21,312 bases of DNA from JACKOD01 sp041591635 (GTDB lineage: Bacteria; Pseudomonadota; Gammaproteobacteria; Pseudomonadales; Oleiphilaceae): assembly GCA_041591635.1 (NCBI GenBank), contig JBFHRO010000028.1, positions 1-21,312 of the forward strand, read 5' to 3'. The translations under genes were made by a program, and so were the position numbers. This document shows positions 15,701-21,312 of the stretch, in pieces (position 1 is the first letter of the stretch; every line of letters begins with the position of its first letter). The notes under the pieces are model-generated. The model searched no databases, was not told the DNA's origin, and worked only from the letters and a program-made list of their open reading frames with translations.

Positions 15701-17661
15701 TAATACTGACGATCTTCCCGTATCAGCCGGATTTCAGCCTGCTCGGCGGGCAGCAGGCTGCCATCCGCGGCTGCCCGCACCAGGTCAAAGCTGACCAGTG
15801 ACTGGGCCTCGGGGTTCTTGTCGCCGAAGGAGGGCCGGATACCGTACTGGGGTTGATCCGGCCAGAGGCTGGCCTGATAGGCCCGGGTTACGGGGCGCCC
15901 ACCCGATTCATACAGACTGGCCACCAGTTGCAGGCTCATGGGTGACTGAATGTGGCTCCATGTCGGTTCCAGGCTGATCTGGCCGATGCCTGCGTCGTCC
16001 AGAACAATGTCCTCGACGCTCAATGCATCGGGCAGGGTCTCGAATTCGTTGCCAAAGTAAAAGCCGGCCAGGGTTTGGTGTGGCTGGCGTTGCAGGCTCA
16101 GGCTGGCCTGGGTACTCAGGCGATTGCCGGCGGCCGGTGCCCCATAGAGATAACGCCCCTCAACGGCAACCGCGATGGATTCGCCGGTGCCAAATTGCAG
16201 CGGGGTGAGACTGTCGTGATTAAAACTGAGGGTCATGCGTTCGGGCAGAAAGTCTTCCACATGAAAATAGAGCTGCTGGTCGCCCCCCTGCAGGTTGTTG
16301 ACTTCGAACCGCCACAAGCCGGTGGGCGCGTTGGTCGGCAGGGTGAAGCGCTGGTGATAATAGTTCAGTGCCTGAGCCTGCAGCAGGCTCTCCTGTGCGA
16401 CCAGACCGTCGGGCCGTATCAGCCGGGTGTTGAGTGTTTGTGCAGGTACCGGTTCGCCGTCGGGCCCGCGTAACAAGGCATGCAGATCCACGGTTTCGCC
16501 GGGGCGGAACAGATCACGCGGGGTGTACATGAACAACTCTTGGGGGTGCACAGGTCGCCTGCCCAGATCAAAGGCCGACAGATCCAGCGCCGGGCCGGTG
16601 AAGTCGAGCAGCGAGACCTGCTGGTCTTTGTAGGCAAGCAGGTAAGCAATGTTGTCACTGAGGTTGTTGAAAATGGCTTCTCCCTGGGGGGAGGTCTTTT
16701 GTTCCTGGATCAGGGTGCCATCGCTTTTATGCAGCGACAGGCGCACACCGGCCAGCGGCAGCGCCGACTGCAAGGAGGCTGCTTCAATCACCAGTTGCCG
16801 GGCATATTTGCGCGCATGCAAGCCAATGTCGGTCACGGTGAAATAGGTCATCTGCCGCTGGTAGTCGTAGGTGCCGGGCTCATCCATCACTGCAACGTAA
16901 AGGCCCGGTGCCTGCAGCTCGATAATGTCTTCGACCGCAATGGCCATTTTGGTGAGCGTGTTTTTGGGTGGATTAAGACTGAAGCGGCCGCTGTAAGCCA
17001 GCGTGCCCCAGTGGCGCAAGGATTCGTAGTTGTAAAAGCGTTCACCGTAGTTGTTTTCGGCCGCTTGCAAAAACTGATGGATTTTTTCCGGGTGAATGCG
17101 GTGGAAGTTGATTTCAACCTCATTGACGTTGATGACTGATACCGGTAGCCCGCTGGTCAGGCGCAAGGGCAGGACACTGCCGTTGCTGGCAAAGCTGACG
17201 GCGGGTTGCACATCGCGGGTGGTAACGCTGCCTTGTATCGGCTCGGCCAGGGTGGTGCCGGTCAGAGCCGGCAGGCCGTTAAATACCGAAATGTCGTAGG
17301 TGGTCTGGGGTTCGGTCTGCGCGAAGTAAAGGACCCGCCCGTCCTCCGACAGCACCCAGGCGCCATCGGCCAGCCCTTTGCCGGGTATGGACACGCTCAG
17401 GTATTGGTGCAGCGGCGTCTTGGCATCCAGGGGGGCCGAGAGGGTGACCGCCAATGCATTCTTGCCCTGCCATTGACGCTCCGAAATATCCAGCACCTTC
17501 AGCTCGGTACCGGCGTAGCGGGCTTTAATGGCTTCCACGGACTCCTTTTTCACCGGCCCGCTGGCGCTTTGGGTATCGCCGGTGGGCGCTTGTTCTTCCC
17601 GGCAGCCGGTAAAACAGAGGATCAAGACCAAAAGCCATGCAACATAAACGCGCGGATTCAC
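12718..17661 (-). CDS. yfhM: Bacterial alpha-2-macroglobulin lipoprotein (YfhM type)
   Basis: A periplasmic lipoprotein of 1647 residues, close to the size of E. coli YfhM. Family members resemble host alpha-2-macroglobulins: a protease cuts a bait region and a thioester covalently traps it. The N-terminus is a lipoprotein signal with the lipidated Cys at residue 20 in ILCFTGC (a slightly atypical lipobox with Phe at -3), followed by Arg at +2. Many macroglobulin-type beta domains follow. The thioester motif is C1176-L-E-Q in YPYGCLEQTSS. After it comes an alpha-helical domain with GGYGLWD and a C-terminal receptor-like beta domain. I chose the GTG start because GGAGG lies five bases upstream; the frame opens four codons earlier at a TTG that overlaps this ribosome site. 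It is the first gene of the yfhM-pbpC operon. Confidence 0.93.
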   Translation of the reverse strand: MNPRVYVAWLLVLILCFTGCREEQAPTGDTQSASGPVKKESVEAIKARYAGTELKVLDISERQWQGKNALAVTLSAPLDAKTPLHQYLSVSIPGKGLADGAWVLSEDGRVLYFAQTEPQTTYDISVFNGLPALTGTTLAEPIQGSVTTRDVQPAVSFASNGSVLPLRLTSGLPVSVINVNEVEINFHRIHPEKIHQFLQAAENNYGERFYNYESLRHWGTLAYSGRFSLNPPKNTLTKMAIAVEDIIELQAPGLYVAVMDEPGTYDYQRQMTYFTVTDIGLHARKYARQLVIEAASLQSALPLAGVRLSLHKSDGTLIQEQKTSPQGEAIFNNLSDNIAYLLAYKDQQVSLLDFTGPALDLSAFDLGRRPVHPQELFMYTPRDLFRPGETVDLHALLRGPDGEPVPAQTLNTRLIRPDGLVAQESLLQAQALNYYHQRFTLPTNAPTGLWRFEVNNLQGGDQQLYFHVEDFLPERMTLSFNHDSLTPLQFGTGESIAVAVEGRYLYGAPAAGNRLSTQASLSLQRQPHQTLAGFYFGNEFETLPDALSVEDIVLDDAGIGQISLEPTWSHIQSPMSLQLVASLYESGGRPVTRAYQASLWPDQPQYGIRPSFGDKNPEAQSLVSFDLVRAAADGSLLPAEQAEIRLIREDRQYYWKYNDNQGWHYEFTDKEFVVSSQITALQAHTDNRFSFPVDWGRYRLEVLDPGSSHKTTLRFHAGEDWYAHWQESQSTQRSIRPDIVTLALDKAAYNGGDTATLQINSPHAGQAMVLVESDKLLWSQQLSLLQPQSRIEIPVSKDWHRHDTYISVVVLRPAASLTTSNQLQTPKRAFGLIHLPLNREARRLNLALTAPEKVLPESELVATLEVKTATGEVPSEAYVTLAAVDVGVLNISRFETPDPFDAFFGQRRYQSDSYDLYSRLIELHQDTKARLRFGGDVDLSRGGEMPESDVQIVSLNPSVVKLDSQGKARIALPLPYFNGKLRLMALAFGSDSYASAEAETTVAAPLVSQINLPRFMAMGDQSSGVLDVHNLSGGPLDLNVQIRTGAALTETESHQRLQLANEAKTRIPFALHADQLATGTVSVALSAPGMANIERQWRLGVRPAYPAELRQWHGSLLSPDTTAEDNATTPPSLKIPAGLADGLHPGSVEALLTLTNRVDLNVNTQLKHLLRYPYGCLEQTSSTAYPYAYSTQEVQKQFDMPLLSDSERAERVAAALTRIAGMQKANGGYGLWDANSDEEHWLTAYVADFMLNLREQGFVVPSQLLDSTLGRLKEYVNRPGSQFEQRYSDNMNHYRLAYRSYAAYVLARVNQVSLSSLRTLHDRQRKDAETRLPLVHLGLALILAGDDARGQVALNEALALKHPVNRYLGDYGSDIRDEAMTVYLLLKHRQRQSDIYRHAMSLAGEVQSRRWLSTQERNALFLAGVMLESNSKHPWSAELTLGDAPAQTLKQAAAYLRKLGSEPLAAGGQITLTGAGPLFASLQAVGYPLTKPTPVADGYHILRTYFDATGKPLDGLTQVRSGDLVLVGLQIGQDRRAPDTLVIDMIPAGFELENPNLPDGVKTDLISVDGTLIPELQRNTLIKHQEYRDDRYVAAIDAQWGQQRLFYLMRAVTPGTYRVPPPYVEDMYRPEYRAIGDAPEQVVVVPR

Positions 17662-17703
17662 GATTACCTCCAATGTACGGTCGGGCAGTTCTAAGGGCGG
17701 GAC

Positions 17704-17746
17704 TTGATCACATCATATCCGGTTTTTGGCAATAAATTGTGATCAA
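17704..17746. promoter_or_regulatory. Inverted repeat upstream of the alpha-2-macroglobulin gene
   Basis: TTGATCAC (17704-17711) and GTGATCAA (17739-17746) are perfect inverted copies 27 bases apart, each containing the palindrome TGATCA. They lie 43-85 bases before the yfhM start, in the expected promoter area; a TATGAT hexamer on the minus strand (17712-17717) abuts the inner arm. This is a candidate two-site operator for an unidentified regulator. It does not fit the FNR (TTGAT-N4-ATCAA) or CRP spacing. Confidence 0.4.
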
Positions 17747-17791
17747 TTATGGCGCGCTATCTGACATCAAAAGCGGCAGGTTGTCATCCGG

Positions 17792-17824
17792 AAAAGCGCG
17801 TCCTTCGCAGGCGGCGAAAGACGC
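17792..17824 (-). terminator. Intrinsic terminator of the amidohydrolase gene
   Basis: Reading on the minus strand, GCGTC-t-TTCGC pairs with GCGAA-g-GACGC (17798-17824), giving ten pairs with one internal mismatch around a five-base loop. TTTT follows at 17795-17792. It lies just after the amidohydrolase stop and separates that gene from the yfhM promoter area. Confidence 0.65.
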
Positions 17825-17846
17825 TGTGAAGCCGTTGGCAGAAAGC

Positions 17847-19313
17847 TTAGGGGCGTGGTGGCAGATGGCTGTCGATGAGGCGGCCGCGGGCGATGATGCG
17901 ACTGATCTGGATGCTGTGGGCGATATTTTGGGTCGGATCGCCGTCAATGAGCAGCAGATCGGCGGGTGCTCCTTCGCTCAGCGTGCCAAGGCCGGGCAGA
18001 TGCAACCATTCGCCCACCACTGCACCAGGTCGGCTGGTGGCCATGCTCAGCGCCTGCTGCGGTGTAAAACCACACTCATTGACCAGCAAGGCCAGCTCAT
18101 GGTGGGTCGAGCTGCCCGCCGGGGCGCCAAACAGGGGCGAATCTGTGCCCAGTAACATAGGCATGCCACGGGCTTGCAAGGCCCGACAGCCGTCGAACAT
18201 GTCTTTCGTGTGTTTGGCAATGTTTTCGGCGTAGTGGCGCATGGTGGGCTCGGTTTCACCGGGAGTTTTGAAGGACTCAACCACACCGCTGTCCATGACC
18301 CGGGTGTCGTCTGCGGTGACCGGGTTGTCTCCGCGAATGGCGGTTCCCACATTCTGGAATACCCGTAGCGTGCTGATCACCGGGGTATTGGCGGCCTGCA
18401 GCCGATCCAGGGCCGCTGACGACAGGGGGGTGCGGTTAACGCTGTGCGCAATGTAGTCGACACCGGCATCCAGGGCGGTTAACAGATTTTCTTCACTGCC
18501 GACATGGGCAGCGACGGGCAAGCCCTGCCGATGTGCGGCCTCAACGGTTTTTTGTGCCAGCGGCGCGGGGAGTGAAGGCGATTCCAGCGGAATCTGGTCG
18601 ATCATGATTTTTACCACCGATGCGCCATCGTCCTTGCGGCTTTTGATCAGCGCCTCGAAATCGGTGGTGTCACTGATTTCATCCACCATCAGGTTTTTGA
18701 TCAGCTTGCCCACGGGCCAGGCCAGTGAGGTTTCAATCAGGGGCCCGGGGTGGCTGTGGGCGACACTGATCTGGCGCCCGGCAAAGGCCAGCCGGGGGCC
18801 GCTGGTTTCCTTCTGTTCAATATCGTCCTGCAGCCCCTTGATGAGTTTGGGGATGCCACCCATGTCCACGACGCTGGTCACGCCAAACGCCAGAAACGCT
18901 GACAAAGTACGTTCCGGCGGGTAGAAGGTGGGGCGCCAGGGGGGCGCTTCGGTGCCGTTAACGTGTACGTGCATGTCGATCAACCCCGGCATCACCAGCT
19001 TGCCTTGGGCGTCAAGCACCGTCTCGGCGTCGGCCTTCATGGGGTGGGGAGCGATGCGGGTAATGCGACCGTCCTCGATCAGCAGGTCGGTGTTGTCGAG
19101 AATCGGGCTGGCCGCGCCCCCATCGAAGACTCGTGCCTGGGTGATAAGAATGGAACCGCTGGTAGCGGCATTCTGAGTCAAAGGTGGAAGCGATGCGTAA
19201 TGCACGCAACCGCCCAAACCGGTCAGCGCTACACTCAAAACAAGCGTAGAAGAGTAGGGCAGTGCAGGTGTGGACAATAGCTTGGCTACAAAAAAAGAAG
19301 AGCGACGGATCAT
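17847..19313 (-). CDS. Amidohydrolase-superfamily lipoprotein
   Basis: A 488-residue metal-dependent hydrolase of the imidazolonepropionase/prolidase-like branch of the amidohydrolase superfamily. The metal-site residues are H115-x-H117 in GLIDMHVHVNG, a candidate bridging Lys235 (VVKIM), H270 (AAHVG), H290 (IAHSV) and D391 (LLGTDSP). A long N-terminal export signal ends in a lipobox, LGGC (Cys36), so it is probably a periplasmic lipoprotein rather than cytosolic like many relatives. Substrate is not predictable from motifs; cyclic amides, dipeptides or lactone-like compounds are all handled by related enzymes. The ribosome site is weak (GGA four bases before the ATG). It has its own terminator and appears to be a single-gene unit, divergent from the small membrane protein gene. 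Confidence 0.87.
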   Translation of the reverse strand: MIRRSSFFVAKLLSTPALPYSSTLVLSVALTGLGGCVHYASLPPLTQNAATSGSILITQARVFDGGAASPILDNTDLLIEDGRITRIAPHPMKADAETVLDAQGKLVMPGLIDMHVHVNGTEAPPWRPTFYPPERTLSAFLAFGVTSVVDMGGIPKLIKGLQDDIEQKETSGPRLAFAGRQISVAHSHPGPLIETSLAWPVGKLIKNLMVDEISDTTDFEALIKSRKDDGASVVKIMIDQIPLESPSLPAPLAQKTVEAAHRQGLPVAAHVGSEENLLTALDAGVDYIAHSVNRTPLSSAALDRLQAANTPVISTLRVFQNVGTAIRGDNPVTADDTRVMDSGVVESFKTPGETEPTMRHYAENIAKHTKDMFDGCRALQARGMPMLLGTDSPLFGAPAGSSTHHELALLVNECGFTPQQALSMATSRPGAVVGEWLHLPGLGTLSEGAPADLLLIDGDPTQNIAHSIQISRIIARGRLIDSHLPPRP

Positions 19314-19361
19314 AATTCCGATTATTCCTGAGTGCAGTGTTACTGTGCCTGAAGGCGGTAC

Positions 19362-19378
19362 GTCATCAATTGAATGAC
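19362..19378. promoter_or_regulatory. Small dyad in the amidohydrolase / membrane-protein intergenic region
   Basis: GTCAT-CAATTGA-ATGAC is a 5-bp dyad with a seven-base centre, 49 bases upstream of the amidohydrolase start. It could be an operator, but the arms are short. The remainder of the 19314-19542 gap shows no promoter I can place with confidence. Confidence 0.25.
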
Positions 19379-19542
19379 AGGTATAAGATGAGTGTCGAAG
19401 CTGAACCTTGTTGTTTTGTACCGGAAAACTAACAGACTTGTCCGCGCTTTTCTACGTCTTGCGTTACACTGGTTACTTGCTGGCCTGTTTGCACAGATAA
19501 AGCAGGGTGCTGGTTTTTCACTGCAATAGGAGCTTGTTACCG

Positions 19543-19836
19543 GTGTTGAAAGTACAGGTGTCGAAACTGGGTCTGGGATTCGCTCTGAGTTTCTGGGGTA
19601 TGGGCCTGCTGGTGTTTGGTTACCATAGCTGGTCTGTCTACACAGATCCGGCCAGCACCGGCTATACCGCCATTTACTTGCTGCCGTTCGCCATGCCCTG
19701 GATCAATCTGCTGCCCGAATCCTGGTTTTCCGGTGCGCTGTGGCAACCGCCCTGGGTTCCCGGCTGGTGGGCGTTGGTCGGGCTCAATACCCTGCTGTTG
19801 TATTTGCTCTGCGGCGGCTTGAGCCGTAGAGCCTGA
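19543..19836 (+). CDS. Small membrane protein of unknown function
   Basis: I do not recognise this 97-residue protein. It has a hydrophobic segment near residues 10-27 (LGLGFALSFWGMGLLVFG) and another near 75-90 (ALVGLNTLLLYLLCGG). Between them is a Trp/Pro-rich loop with AMPWINLLPESW and LWQPPWVPGWW. This predicts a two-helix inner-membrane protein. The GTG start was chosen because AGGAG lies ten bases upstream; the frame also offers an ATG at 19507 that would add 12 polar residues and has no ribosome site. It ends 28 bases before the first binding-protein gene, so the two are probably cotranscribed. Confidence 0.6.
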   Translation: MLKVQVSKLGLGFALSFWGMGLLVFGYHSWSVYTDPASTGYTAIYLLPFAMPWINLLPESWFSGALWQPPWVPGWWALVGLNTLLLYLLCGGLSRRA

Positions 19837-19864
19837 GTCAGACCTCATGAAGAGGGGGTGACCT

Positions 19865-20713
19865 ATGTGCTTGAGAGATCTTGCTCGCGCTCGACAACGC
19901 AGTTCGACTCCTGTCCGTCTTTGGGCTCTTTGTCTGCTCGTGTTGTTTGGCCGATGTGGCAGCGCCACCGAGTTGGTACTGCACGTGCCCATCACCAACG
20001 ACACGCCCACACAGCATTACTATTTTCATGAACTTCTGACCACCGCGCTCAAGGAAGCGGGTCACACTCCTACCCTGGTGGTCAGTGCCTTGCCACAGGC
20101 TCGCATTCGTCGCTCGATGGATGTTGGTGAACTATCGATTTACTGGATGGTGGCATCCAGGGAGCGGGACCAAACCTACATTCCTGTTGAAACGGGGTTG
20201 ACCAACGGACTCATCGGCAAGCGAATTCTGTTTATCAAGGCCGATACGCAGATGCTCTACGACAAGGTGGACAGTCTGGATGTCTTTCGCAAGCTCCAGC
20301 TGGTGGGTGGTATGGGCTCCGGCTGGTTCGATGTGGAAGTCTGGAAAGCCAACGATCTTGAGTACCGTGAGCATTCTGGCAACTGGGAGACGATTTTCAA
20401 AATGGTAGCCATTGGCCGTGATTACGATTATTTCTCCCGCGGCATGAATGAAATCCTGTCGGAGGCCCGGCAGTATCCCGAGCTTGCGATCGAGCAAAAT
20501 CTGGTGTTGATCTACGACCGTGATTTTCGATTTTACCTGAGCAAACAAGGGCCCCATGCAGGTGTAAAATACAAGGCAGAGATACGTCAGGCCATGGAGC
20601 AGGCCCGTGAATCGGGGTTGATCGACCGTCTGGTAAGAAAGTACTGGTCTGCGGATTTCGAAACCCTGAATTACGATCAGCGCCTCAAGCTCTATCTGAA
20701 AACACCGCAGTAG
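19865..20713 (+). CDS. Periplasmic solute-binding-protein-like protein, copy 1
   Basis: A 282-residue exported protein resembling the family-3 bacterial solute-binding fold (transporter substrate-binding domain). A signal peptide is probable, with hydrophobic core LWALCLLVLFG and cleavage near GSA-TEL; the 17-residue basic region before the core is long. The mature start ELVLHVPIT, the central YWMVASRERD and GLTNGLIGKRILFIKA, and the C-terminal IDRLVRKYW helix resemble the overall binding-protein layout. The ATG has a GGGGGT ribosome site six bases upstream. No permease, ATPase, diguanylate cyclase or kinase partner is visible nearby, so it may be an orphan binding or sensory protein. A close paralogue follows after the zinc-ribbon gene. 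The ligand is unknown. Confidence 0.82.
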   Translation: MCLRDLARARQRSSTPVRLWALCLLVLFGRCGSATELVLHVPITNDTPTQHYYFHELLTTALKEAGHTPTLVVSALPQARIRRSMDVGELSIYWMVASRERDQTYIPVETGLTNGLIGKRILFIKADTQMLYDKVDSLDVFRKLQLVGGMGSGWFDVEVWKANDLEYREHSGNWETIFKMVAIGRDYDYFSRGMNEILSEARQYPELAIEQNLVLIYDRDFRFYLSKQGPHAGVKYKAEIRQAMEQARESGLIDRLVRKYWSADFETLNYDQRLKLYLKTPQ

Positions 20714-20775
20714 TAGGCGTTGCGCCAAAGCCAACTACACTTACGGAAGATCCCATCCGAAAAGAGGCGATGCCC

Positions 20776-20973
20776 ATGCATACAACGGAAGAAGTTCCTG
20801 TGCAATGTCCTTATTGTGGCGAGCATTTCAGTACTGTGGTGGATTGCTCGGTGGAGATTCAAGAGTATGTCGAAGACTGTCAGGTGTGCTGCCAGCCCAT
20901 GCTGGTAAATGTGCAGATCGATGAACGCGACAAGGTGGCACTGAGCGTGCGCCAGGAAAATGGCTCGTGGTAA
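20776..20973 (+). CDS. CPXCG-motif cysteine-rich (zinc-ribbon-like) protein
   Basis: A 65-residue acidic protein with C11-PY-C14-G and C35-QV-C38-C39, the layout of the small CPXCG cysteine-rich family. It probably binds one zinc through two CxxC knuckles; one further Cys is at 24. It has no signal peptide, so it is cytoplasmic and its role is unknown. The second of two in-frame ATGs was preferred because GAGG lies eight bases before it, versus two bases for the ATG at 20770. Its last codons overlap the start of the next gene, suggesting translational coupling. Confidence 0.8.
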   Translation: MHTTEEVPVQCPYCGEHFSTVVDCSVEIQEYVEDCQVCCQPMLVNVQIDERDKVALSVRQENGSW

Positions 20974-21312
20974 GCATTGTCTTGCGGTGGCTGCTTGTGG
21001 CGCTTGTATGGTCAGGTGGTTGTGCCAATGCTGGCGAACTGGTGTTGCACGTGCCCATTACCAGCGATACCCCCACCCAGCACCATTATTTTCATGAGCT
21101 GCTGACGACAGCGCTGCGTGAGGCGGGCCATGTTCCGCGCCTGATTGTGGAGGAACAACCTCAGTCCCGTATCAAACGCTCCCTTGATTCGGGCATGATT
21201 TCGCTTTATTGGCTGGTTGCCTCGGCCGAGCGCGATCAAGCCTATGCCAGGATCGAAACAGGATTGACCAACGGTTTGATTGGCAAACGAATTTTGTTTA
21301 TTAAAGCCGGTC
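20967..21312 (+). CDS. Periplasmic solute-binding-protein-like protein, copy 2 (partial)
   Basis: This gene runs off the window, and 115 codons are visible. A GTG start at 20967 is preceded by AGGA nine bases upstream and overlaps the stop of the zinc-ribbon gene by seven bases. The product begins with a signal peptide (IVLRWLLVALVWSGG, cleavage probably after ANA). It then matches copy 1 from ELVLHVPIT onward: by hand count 69 of 92 residues are identical, including an unbroken run ETGLTNGLIGKRILFIKA. There is no ATG in this frame near the N-terminus, so an ATG-only search would miss the start. Confidence 0.8.
   Translation, partial: MVSIVLRWLLVALVWSGGCANAGELVLHVPITSDTPTQHHYFHELLTTALREAGHVPRLIVEEQPQSRIKRSLDSGMISLYWLVASAERDQAYARIETGLTNGLIGKRILFIKAG

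Noticed and set aside
13441..15801. A 786-codon open frame on the plus strand antisense to the macroglobulin gene
   Set aside because: The opposite strand has a clear 1647-residue family protein with a signal peptide and thioester. The antisense product has no recognisable domain, and long shadow frames are common in GC-rich genes.
17704..17746. An FNR or CRP site in the macroglobulin promoter area
   Set aside because: The TTGAT and ATCA halves are not separated by four bases, and TGTGA lacks a TCACA partner at six bases.
1..21312. Signs of a defence island, phage, insertion sequence or CRISPR array
   Set aside because: I found no transposase, integrase, spaced direct repeats or terminal inverted repeats; the gene content is metabolic and envelope-related.

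Overview
The window looks like chromosomal DNA of a GC-rich, free-living gammaproteobacterium, most likely from an aquatic Pseudomonadales or Cellvibrionales-type lineage. The reasons are the nirBD-nasA / nitrate transporter / kinase-phosphatase cluster (a layout I recall from pseudomonads), the paired PBP1C and alpha-2-macroglobulin genes, a PEP-CTERM-like protein, and periplasmic binding-protein-like genes of a kind common in marine gammaproteobacteria. The species cannot be read from the sequence. I see no tRNA, rRNA, CRISPR array, insertion sequence or prophage.

Region 1 (about 1-9.5 kb) is a nitrate assimilation locus. On the minus strand lie nirB (NADH nitrite reductase), nirD (Rieske-type small subunit) and nasA (assimilatory nitrate reductase). 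Divergently, on the plus strand, lie an NNP-family nitrate/nitrite transporter and then a PP2C phosphatase-Ser/Thr kinase fusion with a C-terminal membrane anchor. The 487-base divergent intergenic region holds a near-consensus sigma-54 -24/-12 promoter facing each way and three 17-base NtrC-like sites about 100-145 bases upstream of the predicted starts. This points to nitrogen-limitation control of uptake and both reduction steps. Stem-loops sit on both sides of nirD.

Region 2 (9.5-10.4 kb) holds one exported protein with a PEP-CTERM/VPLPA-like sorting tail, plus a compound inverted repeat upstream of it.

Region 3 (10.4-17.7 kb) is a two-gene minus-strand operon: an alpha-2-macroglobulin lipoprotein with a CLEQ thioester, then PBP1C (pbpC). 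This is a conserved pair thought to trap proteases and repair peptidoglycan after envelope breach.

Region 4 (17.7-19.3 kb) encodes a lipoprotein amidohydrolase, followed by a good intrinsic terminator.

Region 5 (19.5 kb to the end) is a compact plus-strand set: a small two-helix membrane protein, a family-3-like periplasmic binding protein, a small CPXCG zinc-ribbon-like protein, and a second binding protein cut by the window edge. The two binding proteins are about 75% identical over 92 hand-aligned residues. No permease or ATPase gene accompanies them here. This cluster and the kinase-phosphatase beside the nitrate genes are the least explained parts of the window.
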